In this document: positions 11,985 through 30,600 of the stretch, in pieces
Position numbering within the stretch: the first letter of the stretch is position 1
How the letters are laid out: the number at the start of each line of letters is the position of its first letter
Assembly (NCBI RefSeq): GCF_958295425.1
Contig: NC_081143.1
Span: 12,156,094-12,220,093, forward strand
Length of the DNA stretch: 64,000 nucleotides
Direction of reading: 5' to 3'
Source: Solea solea
Lineage: Eukaryota > Chordata > Actinopteri > Pleuronectiformes > Soleidae
The notes under the pieces: generated by a model
Seen by the model: the letters and a program-made list of their open reading frames with translations, nothing else
Told to the model about the DNA's origin: nothing
The model's database searches: none
Program-made: the position numbers and the translations under genes

Positions 11985-12840
11985 GTGTAAGTGGCTCTGT
12001 CTGGTCCCATTCTGGTTTCCTCCAAAAGTGGACTGATCTTATACTTAATATATATAAACTAAAATTTAAATATACAAATTCAAAAGTGTATAATGTATAA
12101 CTGTCAGATTTATACCGATGGGTCAATATCTGGAAGTGCTGGCTTCAGAATAGAGACAAAAACATCATATTTACAAAGAGTGGAAAGAGAAGAAGATAGA
12201 GACCACGAGCATTTAGAAAATTAATATCATAAATGACAGTTATCATCATCGCTATTATCTTCAACATCTCGTCCAAGGTGTGACATCTGGGACTGATTCC
12301 AGCTTTGCATGTGACCGTCAGAAAAAGACAAGCCATAGAGCAGTAATAAGTAGCTATATAATATTATATAATATATAATATATAGTTGTAATATTGGAGC
12401 TGTGGTGTTGAAGCTCTGGAATAAGAAATAAAAACAAAGAGAAGAAAATCAAGGGCCCGCCCTGACCTGGATGTTGACTTCTTATGTTGCCTTTTCAGGG
12501 TTGAGAAAACGAGCTGTAATATAATGTTTATGTGGGTACATAACTGTCAAATTCATCTTTGAGTTTAGCTTCAACAGTGACTGCAGTGAATGTTGTGGAC
12601 ATCCAAAGATAATTCAACTGGCTTTTATTTTTTATAGTTTCTTTAACTTGATACATTTAAAGCTTTGAGATAATGCTGTTTCAGTACAAACCCACATCAT
12701 TTATTTACTATTCATAGACTGTATATTTATTATTCAAATACTATTTACTGGTACTTCATGTATTCAGTTCTATGACACAGATTTAAATATTTTATTGTTA
12801 ATAAGTCCTCTCCCTCTTTTTTATATATATATTCTGTGAT
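11985..12840. other. Gene-free stretch
   Basis: AT-rich; no exon recognised. A TATA/ATAT palindromic cluster lies at 12357-12383. Confidence 0.4.
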
Positions 12841-12874
12841 GCTTACTTTTTTTTACAAGTTGTGAATCTCTTGT

Positions 12875-12950
12875 TATTTTCTGTTCTTGGTTGGAGCTGA
12901 AAGGAAATCAATTTCTCCCCAAGGATCAATACAATATTTCTGATTCTGAC
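12875..12950 (+). repeat. Retroelement 3' tail (TTTCTCCCCAAGGATCAATA)
   Basis: Ends in CAATTTCTCCCCAAGGATCA followed by ATACAATATTTCTGATTCTG. This tail recurs in many fish retroposons (typically AATTTCCCCAGGGATCAATAAAGT). Only the tail is present. Confidence 0.45.
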
Positions 12951-12981
12951 TGGTATGAGGCAGTTTTCCGGTTTATTTACT

Positions 12982-13125
12982 GTATTTATTTATTTATTTA
13001 TTTATTTCGGTCATGACATTTAGATCACTCATCACATAACATTGCAGTTCACACAATATACATAACCGAAAGGGGAAGCGGGAGAAGCAAAGCTTAACTA
13101 GTCCCGCCCCCATTATCATCATACA
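12982..13125 (-). repeat. LINE-like 3' end with (AAAT)n tail
   Basis: Read on the minus strand, a segment with CTTCTCCCGCTTCCCCTTTC and CATGACCGAAAT ends in a run of AAAT units (12982-13006 on the plus strand). A tandem AAAT tail after a fixed 3' sequence is how many fish non-LTR elements finish. No reverse transcriptase part remains. Confidence 0.5.
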
Positions 13126-14540
13126 TTTCATTTCCTTTTTTTTTAATTTTTTTTTTTTTATGACATTTTGACAAAGAAAACATGTTTCAGCATCCGGTAG
13201 CACTCAGAGATATAGTCTAGCTCTAGACAGTCAACTCAGACTCCATGTATGTATGTACATGTGTCCATGATGTTCCATCGCGCCGTTTGTGTTCCAGCTT
13301 CGTGTTTTTTACTTCCAACAATTACAGATTTTGCTTCCTCCCTATATCACATTATCTGGGTGTGTTAGTCCGACACTGAGAAATATGAATTATAGTTCTA
13401 AATTCAAAATTCTGATGAAACCCCTAATAGAAAAAAAAGACACAGTTTACAAAGTGACACAGACTTCACTTTCAAGTTGTAAAATACTGTCATTGCGTCA
13501 CCTGTGCTGCTCATCTCAGTCAACAGAAACATTTGAATGAAAATGATGCATTTTAATGGAAACATGGCTGACGTAAGTACTTCAAACAGCCACATTTAAA
13601 AAAAAAAGATGAACTATCACTTTAATGCTAGTGTCTGTAATTTGTCTCTGAAATCCAATTCACGCCCCGATCGTCATCTGTAGATAAAGTTGTGTCAAAA
13701 GAAAAGAAAAAATGCAGTTGTTTTTTTTATTATTGAAGTGAGAAGCTGAGAAAGTGCAGCCATATTCACACTTGTGTTTTTTTTAGGACCTGCTCTGACG
13801 CAGTTTAAAGTGAGCTGAGCCAATACTGAACTATGACGTTAACAGACTGCCGGCCATTGATTGGTCAGAGTGTGTCATGACCGGAGGAGTCATGAACAAG
13901 ACGTCCGACACAAGAAGCAAATCAGGTTTTAAAATCAGATTTCCTTGAGCTACCGTCTTCTGTTTGCTGCCTCGTTGGTGTGAATGAAACCAGAAGTGAT
14001 CAACACACACACACAAACCCGCACACGCACACACATACACACAACCAGCATCGAAAGGTCAGAGAGGGGTCGCTGCTGTCACCAGGACAGAGATGGGAAA
14101 CTATTGTCGGAACTATTGTGAAGTGACTATAACTCATGTGAAAGGAAGTTGTCTTGTTGTGTGTGTGTGTGTTTGCTTGTGTGCGTGTGTGTGTGTGTGT
14201 TCTAATGACTGTAGGTTTACACAAATCTATCTATAGACTCCATGTTATTAATGATTTACTGTGGTGCAGTAGCACTTTAAGACTCCCACGCATCCTCTCT
14301 GCTTCAGGCTAAAGTACACAGAATAATGAGCTGAGACAAGAAATGATGATTGATCACCAATAGGTTTTCTTTTCCCAAGCCAGTACACTTGATTGATTCA
14401 TCAGAGGCTTTAAATGTGTGCCATTCAATGAGGACCCCCCCCCCCCACACACACACACACACACAATCTTGTTGAAAATATGGTTGTTTTATGTAAGTTC
14501 TGTGTGTTTACATGTGTACGTGTGTGTCCCTGTGCTCTGA
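13126..14540. other. Gene-free stretch with simple repeats
   Basis: No exon recognised. CA/TG tracts at 14005-14042 and 14156-14200, and a C run joined to CA units at 14436-14465. Confidence 0.4.
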
Positions 14541-14559
14541 TGTGACCTTCGAGGCAGTA

Positions 14560-14770
14560 AACATTGTTTCAGTGGGATGGACTCAGGCTGTTGCTCTGCC
14601 TCTCTCCCTGTGGCGTCGCCATCAAAATGACAATCTGTTATTGGAGAGACTGTGTGGCTCCTCCATTACACGCCAACGCTGTAAATAAAAAGCTCCCAGA
14701 GTCGCTGGGTTTGTGGATAAGAAATGCCTCTTCCCCTAAAATGTTTGTGGACAGTAAACTACACATTAAA
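14560..14770. promoter_or_regulatory. Possible conserved non-coding element
   Basis: A unique 200-bp block of balanced composition between microsatellites. It contains CCATCAAAATGACAATCTG, a forkhead-type TGTAAATAAA at about 14680, and ATTA cores. An open frame crosses it, but it has no domain and runs into a CA repeat. Enhancer function is inferred. Confidence 0.3.
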
Positions 14771-16400
14771 AGAGAGAGAAGGGGATTTGGGGTCAGGGTG
14801 TCTCACATAAACACACACACACACGCACACACAGACACACATACATACATATGCAGCTGTGTTCAGTGGATGCACGACAGCAGGCTTCAACTCAGGACAC
14901 CGTGATGCTGCTTCTGGTCCTGGTACATGGTTCTTGTGCACATTACATGGTCAACTCTATAACTTTAACCATCTTTGGACCATTTAATCAAATAGAAATA
15001 GTTTTTTCTTTCAAGAATTGTTATTCAGTGGATAGCCAGTGAAATTCAAAATGTTTATTTTAGCCCATTTCTTATAAGTTCTAATTTTATTCAGACGTGA
15101 CCAACACATTTGCTTTCTTTCTTTTTCTTGTTACCAAGATTACAGAAAAACTACCAACTAACTCCAGGGAGGACTAGTGTGTAAGAATTGGTGACATCTA
15201 ATAGTGTGACTGCAGATTGCAACAGAAAAAGGTCTCCACACCTTTCACAAGTGCGTTAAGGAACCACAGTGGTCTTCATATATGGATAGAGTGTTTCTGC
15301 GTTTCCACATTAAGCTGCTGATCTAAGTAAAGGTTATTAAGCCCAGTGCAGAGATGAGGTCCTTAAAGAAACAGGTGCTTCTTTAAGAATCTACAGGACC
15401 TTTAAATATCCTGACGTTTACTCATGTACGGTATACATTTATTGATTAGTCTCCTTTCTGCTGACCGTCTGCAGTGATCATGTGACTGCCATTCTGATCA
15501 TAAGACAAGTAATGGATGGCCATTTGTCCTGATGAAGGCCTTGATGGCTAAAATTAGTTGGCATGTTTATAATTATTAGGACATTTACACGCACACACAC
15601 ACACTAGGTTCCTTCAGACCCTGGCAAGGCTGTGTCAGATCCTCTACAGTGGCCCTGAAGACTCAAAAATAGGAGCTGACTCTTGTGGGATCTGCACCAT
15701 CGTATGGCACAGTAACCTTGACAGCTGCTGCCTCACAACAATGAGGCCATCAGTCAGTCAGGCACAAGCGGACAGCAGCCAGGGATATAGTCGTACTGGA
15801 CTGTGCATAACTGGCATGTTCTCACTGTAGAGTTAACATGAATTTAAGCTGCCGTTAGAGACATCGTCTGCAGGCTAACTTCTGCTTCATGACCACGTTT
15901 GGTGAAGGGATCACTGAGCAGGGGGAGTGTCCTGGAATTTCAGTTATATGAATATACCGGCTGATTTTATATCAGTGTGTCAAGTTACAATAATCTTAAA
16001 AGTAATAATCTTTAAATAAGAGTTTAAGTTAAAATGAGAGAAATGGGTGTATACAGTATATACATCCATGCATAACATTGACTCATCATGATTTTTTTCA
16101 TCACATAATATGTGATGGGGAATCCTTGTGTTGCTGATGAGAGGTAGTCATTTTCAATTGGAGCGCCCCCTGATGTTGTATATCCAAGTCATCATGCTCC
16201 GGGGTTTACAATCCAAGATGGATGCTACAAGCATCATAGCTGTAGTTTTCACTGTTTTCTTTCCTTCTGAATATTGCACAGACTGGATGAATATGGACGT
16301 AGTCTCAAGGTTGCAAAATGAACTCATGAGATCACAGTCATTTTCTACCACCAGGCCCCGTCACACTGGTTTCTACTCATATGTGGCACGTTATATCATC
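14771..16400. other. Gene-free stretch
   Basis: No exon recognised. A CA tract lies at 14810-14842. Around 16150-16180 there is an isolated GCGCCCCCTGATG motif, probably from the short repeat described next. Confidence 0.4.
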
Positions 16401-16404
16401 TATT

Positions 16405-16590
16405 TTCCTCTAAATGGGAACAAAATTGACATCATGTTTTAATGAAGAGAAGCTGGAAATAGAGATTGGCATCATAAATTCCTCAGGAAAATGTTTACTG
16501 ATGTTAGAAATTAAGTGAGAAGAAGAAGCTAATTTTCTCAGAGAGCTCTTGAAATCAGCAGAGTCGCCCCCGGTGGCAAACTGCTATTTC
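16405..16590 (+). repeat. GCCCCC-tail interspersed repeat, copy A
   Basis: Begins CTCTAAATGGGAACA, passes through GACATCATGTTTTAATGAAG and AGTGAGAAGAAGAAGC, and ends AGTCGCCCCCGGTGGC. The same parts in the same order occur at 40148-40315 and 63251-63445, so it is a dispersed family of about 200 bp in this genome. Confidence 0.55.
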
Positions 16591-17538
16591 TATCCTACTT
16601 TATATCTGTTTTTACATAAATGATAAAATACATACCAGTTTCCTGTCAGGTGTTCTGCACCACGACTTTACAGTGCAACTGCTTGGAATATGTGAAGATG
16701 CATCTCTGTGTTTGAAAAACCCCTGAAAAAGGAGGACACACTTAGTGTACATCGTTACCATAGCAACCCATGCAGATAGGTTATGTCTGGACACACAAAT
16801 CACCTACAATCACAACAGCAGACAATAAAAAACAGACTAAACATTGCCTCTCTGGTCATCACCTCCTGGATCGTGTCTATGGACGTGGTTTGCCATTGAT
16901 AGTTAATGGGGTGTGGTTTGTCAGGCAGCCATCTGTCTCATTTCCTGCTCTGTCAAATGTGTGCGCACAACAACTTGTCAACACAGTAATTTACACTGCT
17001 ACGCCAAGACCTTGTTGGATGTGTAGTGTGTGTGTGTGTTGCATGTCTCATCCCCCCCCCCTCTGTCTTGCTTGACCGTGTTGAGTCTGGGTGATCTCTG
17101 ACAGGAAGTGATCCGTGTTACTGCGTACACATCAACAAACAGAACCAGGGTCTGTGAAGAGAAGGATGATTGTGGTGGTGAAGGTGGCTGGCTGGGTTGG
17201 GGGTGGGTGGGGGGGTCAAAGTGGGAGGAGACCGCTGACTGACAGCCTTTTGCAGCAGTGTGTCTGCTGTTTGTTTAACCAGAGGCCTTCGCTGCCATCG
17301 GTGTGAAGGGGAGATGAGAGTGCTTGAGGACAGCTCAGAGATGGGATGTTGGGTGGGTGGAGACAGATTTGTTGGAGCTTAAAGCCGCTAGGTAACAAAT
17401 GTTTGTATTTGTTGTCAATAAAACTCTATGGTAATCTTTCAGCTTAAATCAAGTGAGAGAGAACGGGACTTCTGCACCTCCTCTATCCTTGTAGAAAACT
17501 GGCCCCTGACTGGAGACTTTGACCAATCCCAAGGGAGT
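16591..17538. other. Gene-free stretch
   Basis: No exon recognised. Contains a C run at 17051-17061 and G-rich DNA at 17190-17230. Confidence 0.4.
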
Positions 17539-17540
17539 TC

Positions 17541-17547
17541 AGAGAGA

Positions 17548-17596
<49 letters not shown>

Positions 17597-17598
17597 AG
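17541..17598. repeat. (GA)n microsatellite
   Basis: GA units with GTGAG and GGGAGG interruptions. Confidence 0.9.
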
Positions 17599-17784
17599 CA
17601 CCTCCTATTGGCTGTTTTATTAAGCAGAGGCACATACATGTCCCTTCAGTGGAACAGTCATTTCGCCTGCAGTTTGTAACACATGCTTACACTGCATAGA
17701 CACCTCAAATTAAGGAACAATGGACAATAAACCACAAACCACTCTAAACTGACCATAAGTGTGAAAGTGAATGATTGTTTGTCT

Positions 17785-17930
17785 CTATGTGGCCCTGTGA
17801 TGGACTGGTGACCTGTCCAGGGTGTACCCCACTTTTTGACCAATATGTGAGCTGGTGTGATTTGCACCAGCGCCTCCCCGCGACCCTCATGTGGAGGATA
17901 AAGCGGTAGAAGATGGATGGATGGACAATA
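17785..17930 (+). mobile_element. LINE 3' tail (L2-like)
   Basis: Contains GTGATGGACTGGTGACCTGT and CCAGGGTGTACCCC, then GCGACCCTCATGTGGAGGAT, AAAGCGGTAGAAGATGG, and ends in GATG units. This is the well-known 3' end of a very abundant fish LINE. Two more copies are at 50112-50245 and 52730-52820. It is 5'-truncated and has no coding capacity. Confidence 0.65.
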
Positions 17931-18820
17931 AACGCTAGATGGATGCAGACGTTCAGATGGCGAGATTGTGTTAACTTAACTTAATGTGATGAGGTTTATT
18001 TGCTCATCGTCAGCGCTGACTGTGCCGAGTGAGAGTTAAAGACACAGAGGGTGTGAAAACATGGCTGCCAGCAGGTAAACAAGGTATTTAAAGGCTCACC
18101 TAATAATATCTACGCCAGTGTAATTCCTAAGAATGCGTGTCCAGAGGGAAAAATAAATGATTTTACATCACAACACACAGTAGTTTCATCAGTAAGACCC
18201 AGTATATTATTTTGTGACTTTTTTGTTTGAAAACCTTTGCTCGATTTACCCAAGTGACACAAATGTACTAAAACTGCAAGTAATAGATCTGTAACCCATT
18301 TGCAAACTTTGATGCAAACTTTACTAAACGTTTGCTGTCAGAAAAGGCTGTTTAGCAGTGAGAAATTGTGGACCATATTAATACAATGTCATATTATCAC
18401 TGTAAAGAAGGATTGGGGCAATTTAATTTATTTAAACATCAATTAATACGTTTGAAATTTCAACTAAATGTCACAAGTTATCAGTATTTCAGCAAAACAA
18501 ATATCAGCTGACTTCAAGTTGTCTTTAGCTTTGTTCTTAAAGCAGTAACTGGTATAGATTGTGCAAGTTAAACCACTGTGATCATTTGTACAGTGAGGAG
18601 ATTTCATCAGGGTCAGTCTTTTGTTAAGGTTTTCCTTCTGTACAGCAGCAGCCGTGTTTTTAATGAGGGCAGACCTCTGTGTTTCTATGAGCTGTACAGA
18701 AGTTTTCTCGTGTGCATTACGTACAGTTCAGATGTTGGCATGTGTGTGTGTGTTTGCATTCTTGAGGGTTTCTTCATACATATGTGTGTGTGTCAGAGCT
18801 TGTTGTTTCTGAGCAGGCAG
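17931..18820. other. Gene-free stretch
   Basis: No exon or repeat recognised besides short TG runs. Confidence 0.35.
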
Positions 18821-18824
18821 AATC

Positions 18825-18955
18825 TCCCACTAAGCAGCTGTCAGAGCAGCGCTGGCTATTGTCTTCCCTGGGGGGGTCGGCCTGTCAACTCGTCCCACTG
18901 ACGGCTCTCTTCTCTCAGCCTTGCATTGGCTGGCCCGGGGCTACTTAAGATGCGT
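18825..18955. promoter_or_regulatory. Unique GC-richer block, possible regulatory
   Basis: A balanced-composition block with AAGCAGCTGTCAGAGCAGCG and CATTGGCTGGCCCGGGGC. CATTGG is an inverted CCAAT core, and CTACTTAAG follows. No frame with splice context is seen. Confidence 0.25.
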
Positions 18956-19234
18956 GTGTGTCAGTGTGTGTGTGTGTGTGTGTGTCCTGCTCTAGCTGGG
19001 GCTCTGGCAAATCTGATAATTGCTGACCTGACAATGAAACCCCCTGACCCCACCTGCAAACACCCCCCTCCTAAAAAAACCCCATCACCCCCCAGACCTC
19101 CCCTACAGTGGCTGAGCAGCCTCTACAGAGAACAGGCTCACAGCTTCATATAGAGGTACAGTGGCTGACACACATGAAAGCTCACAATAGAGCCCACCTT
19201 TACTTTTCCATACAATACACACATGTGCACACAC

Positions 19235-19425
19235 ACACACACACACACACAGTAACTCTAACCCGTTGGACAGTCTAAACAAAGCATAATCCCTAACCTT
19301 TCCCATAACCAGTTAATCCCTGACCCTAAACTTAACCTAAACACAATTCACATTTTAGCCCTAAACTTAACCAGTTCCACATAAATGAGGTGTTGCTGCA
19401 TAAGGACCATGACTATGAGAAAATC
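19235..19425 (-). repeat. TG-flanked interspersed repeat, copy 2
   Basis: Opposite-strand relative of the copies at 9933 and 21405. It starts in a CA run, then has GTTGGACAGTCTAAACAAAG and a run of CCCTAAACTTAACC-type units. Confidence 0.5.
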
Positions 19426-21320
19426 TCTTGAAGCTTTTCTTTAATTATAATCAATTGAAAAAAAAAAAATTTTTCCCCAGTTTTTCTGTCTACAACTCTG
19501 TCACCTCAGCTGAATCTCTGTGCTGGGTGGGGATGTTTTTCTCCTACACCCCATTGTCAGTGGTCAAAAACCCCCATTTATCCCAGGTCCAGTGTATATA
19601 TAGTTCATCATCATTCACTCCCAGGTCAAATAAGTTATTATATCACTTCTGACACAATCATGCAGTTGCATAGCAGTACCATTGATATTTGTAGCATTCT
19701 TTCAATTTGTTTTAATTTGAGACTCAATATCATTTATTTATTCAGTTGGATCGTCTAAAATGATTAATTCAAAGACAGACTGAAGTAAAAGATGCAACAT
19801 AGTAACCACTGTAACATTATTACTGTAAGCTATGGAGGTTTTTATTCTGTCACATCCATGAAGTCAGAATTCATGTACAATGCAGTGATGAAAAACCACA
19901 AACAATGAACAATGAAACAAAAACACACACAGAAGAAGAACCATTGGAAATGGGACTAGGTTTAAATGCCCTATTGGAGAGAATCACCAGGGTTTGAAAA
20001 TCACAGGCAAATCCGCATTAGAGAGGCTCTAGATCATTTCAACTGATTGTACAATAAAATGTGAATGATTTATCACCCATCAATTTAAACATGTTGATTC
20101 AAATAAACAGTTTTTACATTAATTAAATCAAATAAAAAAAACATTTACCGAAGCAAAATAACACAACTGATAGATGCATCATTGAAAAATACAAAAATAA
20201 TTTCAGGAATGAAATAATAAAAATCCATATTGGTGCAGGATAACAGGTGTTGACTGAGAACATGCATGCAGCCACTTTCTGCAGCTTTAGTTTTATTTTA
20301 AAAACAGCAGCAGGAAATCAGATTATGTGACCAGTCACCTTTCACTAATGATCATCATCATTCCTGTGACTTTAGTTCTCACTGAGGGCTCTGCACCTGT
20401 GACAGCGAGTGTTTTCATGAGACTGTATGTCGCTGGGTCTGAAACCCAGAGGTTTGCCCGCAGTGTGATATAATATAATACAAAATGCAGGGACATTTGT
20501 ATTGGGTTTATGTACTTGATTTTCTTTTCATCACGGTTATGCTTATTTTGTAGTGTGAAGTGTTTTAGTAATCTGAGTGAGTTCTGGATATGAGATTAAT
20601 AGTTTGATTTTGCCAGAATGTATTTTTGGTATGATCAAGTTTTTAAACTCAGGTTTCATCTTCTACACTTTAACTTAAGTGAAATTTTATTGAAAATTAA
20701 TTCAAAGTCAAAAGTAATTTCTAAATTTAGAGGTAAAATGAGAATTTATTACTTGTTTTTTGACATATTGTCAGATAAAGGTTTTGGTCCAGCCTGTCGT
20801 TCCCCTCTGCTGCTCACAGGCAGGTAAAACATCACAACACCTTTTTTTCTCTTCTGCAAAAGTAAGAGGAAAAAAAAACAAAACAAAGAACGTCTGAAGT
20901 CAGTGTCAGGCCTGTAGCCTGCAGTCAGCAGGAGAGCAGGAGCCAAGGCCACAAAACGTCCATCATGTCGACAAATTGACTCAATCAGCTCCGTGCAGGA
21001 GCATTAGCTCCTCGCTGCTTTGAAATTTAACACTGTTGATGGTTCACCAGAGTGTTTCTGGAGAGGGAAAGGGAAAAAAAGGGCACAAGTAGAGGAGAGA
21101 AGGAGAGGAAGAGGCCTCGTCATCCCTGCTGGCAGTGATGGAGAGAGAGGAGAGCAGTGTGTGTGTGTGTGATCTGTGACATACAAGGGTCTGCGTCTGT
21201 GTGTGTGTGTGTGTGTCACACTTCACTGACATGGAAACATGCTGCTCCAGCTACAGGAGGGCTGGAGGTGGAGGTCATAGAGACGTGAAGCTGAGGCTAT
21301 TCATCAAACACTTTGGATCA
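19426..21320. other. Gene-free stretch
   Basis: AT-rich DNA without recognisable exons; short frames only. TG runs lie at about 21156-21170 and 21199-21215. Confidence 0.4.
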
Positions 21321-21324
21321 AACG

Positions 21325-21367
21325 AGAGAGAGAGAGAGGGAGAAGGAGAGAGAGAGAGAGAGAGAGA
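21325..21367. repeat. (GA)n microsatellite
   Basis: GA units with GGGAGAAGG interruptions. Confidence 0.85.
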
Positions 21368-21404
21368 AGGAAAAAAATTCAAATAGAATTTTGTACATTT
21401 AGTG

Positions 21405-21660
21405 AAGGAAGGGAATGGTAAACCACCACACGTTGTTTATGTCTGGGTGTGTTACTTGCATTTGTTACCTCTTTAGGGACTTTTTGTATCACAAAGTTTT
21501 TGACTAAGATTTGAATTGTATAGGTTAAGGTTAGGGTTAATGCTTTGTTTAGTTTGTCCAACTAAATGGAACTTCAATGCAGTGTCCTACAAAGAAAACT
21601 GTGCATACATGGAATACCTCTCTATCTGTGTGTGTATGTGTGCCTGTGTGTGTGTTTTAA
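21405..21660 (+). repeat. TG-flanked interspersed repeat, copy 3
   Basis: Contains GTATAGGTTAAGGTTAGGGT, then TAATGCTTTGTTTAGTTTGTCC, CAATGCAGTGTCCTACAAAG, and ends in TGTGTG runs. It matches the layout of the copies at 9933-10220 and 19235-19425. Confidence 0.5.
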
Positions 21661-22400
21661 ATGATCTTAATGGACCTTAAATAATGACAATAATGACAAT
21701 AATAATAATAATAATGATAATGATAATAATAATAACAATTATTTCTTTATGCACCTTTACTGATCCTCCATGGGGGGTAAAATTCTAATTAACACAGTCT
21801 TTTGGGATGTGGGTTTGAGTCTCAGTCTGATGGCACTCAGGAGCTTCCCACTTTAACCCTTAGTGCTCACACGGGCGCACCCATGGTAATTTGCTGTGGG
21901 AATAATACACAGCACCTTATATGGACATGTGTGTTTATAGGTCACATATTCAAGCTTTTTAAAAAATGCATTTTTTTCATCTTCTTATGTGTTGTTGATT
22001 CAAAGTTATGATTCATTTTAAATCGCATTTTATCAGTATATAAAGTAGCGATAATTGTGCAGAAGTAAAAAAATAGGCCGTATTTCTTTTGTTTTTGTTC
22101 ATAAAAATGAGCCAAGTGAACATTGAACTGTGACGTGTTTCCAAAATTTCACAAATTCAATCCGATTTTAAAAATTTGACTCCATTGACTCCACACTTCA
22201 CACCACAGAGCTGACCTTCCTCACCAGCTAGTCTGGTGATTTATTTGTTGGTGCCACTATCCATGACTGGTGCTGTGAAAGCCTCATAATTAAAGGCCAA
22301 ACATTTCTTGCTTAAATAAAGGTATGTAATAATAAGTATAAACCAACTGTGAATTCATGCAAGTCATCTTGACAAAGGAGGAGAAAAAAAACACTAAACA
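21661..22400. other. Gene-free stretch
   Basis: An (AAT)n-like run at 21690-21740 is followed by a tRNA-like GGTTTGAGTCTC motif near 21812. No exon recognised. Confidence 0.35.
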
Positions 22401-22404
22401 GCCA

Positions 22405-22850
22405 CAATCACCTGTTCAATTGCTTGTTGATGCAAATATCCAATCATCCAATCACATAGCAGCAACTCATGATCAAGACAACCCGCTCAAACTGACACTT
22501 CCACAGTTCAAACTGAGCATCAGAGCGACGAGGAAATGTGATGTAAGTCATTTTGAACATGCATTGTTGTTGGTGCTAAACTAACTGGTGGTATGAGTAT
22601 TTCAGAAGCTGTTGATCTTGTGGGATTTTCAGTATATCTAGTGTTTACAGAGAACAGTCTAAAAAGAAAATATCCAGTGAGTGAGAATACTTTGTTGATG
22701 TCAGTGGTGATAGGACTAGTTTGAAATAATAAAAAAAGGCAAATAACCACACATTAAAACAAAGGTATGTAAATAAACCACCTCTGAACTCACAACATGT
22801 CAGACCTTGAAGCAGAAGAATACACTGATCACTTTATTATGCATACATGA
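22405..22850 (+). mobile_element. Tc1-like transposon remnant
   Basis: The left part (CACCTGTTCAATTGCTTG, then CATAGCAGCAACTCATG) and the start of the coding part (TTCAAACTGAGCATCAG) match the 5' end of an abundant fish Tc1-type element. The translated frame FKLSIRATRKCDVSHFEHA is its N-terminal DNA-binding region. It is riddled with stops, and then jumps to the element's terminal TGATCACTTTATTATGCATA. The catalytic middle (DDE part) is deleted, so the copy is dead. Confidence 0.7.
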
Positions 22851-23110
22851 TTTCCAAAGCAGTGGCCTGTGGTTGTTGTGACTCTGCACATTCGTCTGTG
22901 TGCTCACACTGACCTCTTGTGGCAGAACACTGGTGGTGCTTCGACTTGACACTGTCACCAATAATACCTAGAACAGTGCCCTTTATTTTTATCTAAAATG
23001 AAATATTAGATTGAACATAAAATATAATATCAAATCAAACAGTACAAAAACATTTTTTTTTAAATAAATGAACAAAAGTTAAAAATACCCTTACCCTTAG
23101 AAAATTCAAC
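22851..23110. other. Spacer before the got1 promoter
   Basis: AT-rich unique DNA; nothing recognised. Confidence 0.4.
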
Positions 23111-23117
23111 TAAGGGT

Positions 23118-23142
23118 AGGACACGTCAACTGTACGTGTCCT
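23118..23142. promoter_or_regulatory. Perfect 9-bp palindrome in got1 promoter
   Basis: AGGACACGT and ACGTGTCCT are exact inverted copies separated by 7 bases (CAACTGT). Each arm holds an ACGTG core; the left arm extended on the minus strand reads TTGACGTGTCC, a CREB/ATF or XBP1-type bZIP match. The palindrome stops about 3 bases before an inverted CCAAT box. A dimer-binding site is inferred. Confidence 0.4.
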
Positions 23143-29403
<6,261 letters not shown>

Positions 29404-30600
29404 GGACGACTGTCTCCTTCCCCCGCTCTCCTGTCTCCTGTAACCCCTTCTCTGCTTCACCTCTCCTCTGATTGGATAAACTGCAGCAAGGTTCTATGCA
29501 GTTGAACCAATGAGAGGACAGATGTGTTTATGTTCTCACAAGAAAACTGTAAATCCTTGGGAGGTGCAATGACTTTAGGGAAACACTTGAAGAGTCACAT
29601 TTTGCTGTCAGCAGAACCAGAGCCTATGTGTTAAAAAAAATAAATAAATCATTAATTTCTAGCACTCTGTAGAGTAATATATGTTGAATCTGTTATACAG
29701 TACTGCTAAAGTAGAAAGAATCACTCCTTCACAGTCAAGACTGGTTACAGCATCACATGTTTTCACTCATGTCATTTGTGCAAGTAAACACAGTCTGAGC
29801 TTTCTCACCTGGGACAAATGCTACAATAGTACAACAATAGTATAGTTCAAATCTTCAATCATGTGACACATATTTTCAGAACTCTCTCTCTCTCTCACTG
29901 TCCTCAAGTCCAAAGAAAACATCAGGATGTGATGCTGCGTTGCACATATTTTTAAAATACTTTGTCTCATTCGACGAAAAAGCAATGGATGAAACTAATA
30001 ACATGCATTTCAAGGTGCATATTTGCGTGATAAGTGTCGCCGGGCGCGTCTGATGCAAAGCTTGTGTCCCATTCGGTGTGAATGGACCCTTGGTCCTGCT
30101 CATTTCCTGCAGAAGCACTAAACTTAAGACACCAGACACCAAGAAAATCCTCGAAAATGACTACACCTTAATGTCACAGAGACCTGTAACAATATGTTAA
30201 TGAAGCTGTGGTTGTTTTGTCCAGTTTGAGACTTTTATTATAGTTGTCAGTGTTGTCACCTCAGCAATTTGTTTTTAAAGGTTTATGTAACAGGATTAAC
30301 AGTTATTGTCTTTTGTCATTTGACCTTTGAAAGGTCACTTGCAGCCTGGAATCAGGGGTGTTTGCCTTGTTGAAGCTGTGTAGAAGCTGAAAACATGACT
30401 TTCATTTCTTCTTCGGTGATTCAAATTGGATTTTCGTCTGTTACTGTCTCTGTTTTTGTCTGATCAATCTGCAGTGTCCTTATTATGTTACTAAAAGCCA
30501 TTGTAAAACCTATGAACCACATGTCCATTGTGTGGAGGTACACAGCAGTGTGTGTGTGTTCATGCTGAAATAAATAATAAACCACAGTAACCAACCAACT
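29404..30600 (+). other. got1: got1 3' untranslated region (inferred)
   Basis: No further coding sequence. Two groups of polyadenylation signals, at 29639-29648 and 30569-30581, suggest a short (about 250 b) and a long (about 1.2 kb) 3' UTR. The segment 30020-30085 (GTCTGATGCAAAGCTTGTGT, ATTCGGTGTGAATGGACC) looks like an interspersed repeat fragment inside it. Confidence 0.4.
30569..30581 (+). promoter_or_regulatory. got1: got1 distal polyadenylation signals
   Basis: Two AATAAA hexamers (30569-30574 and 30576-30581) follow a TG-rich stretch, in gene orientation. A proximal pair (AATAAATAAA) is at 29639-29648. Confidence 0.45.
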
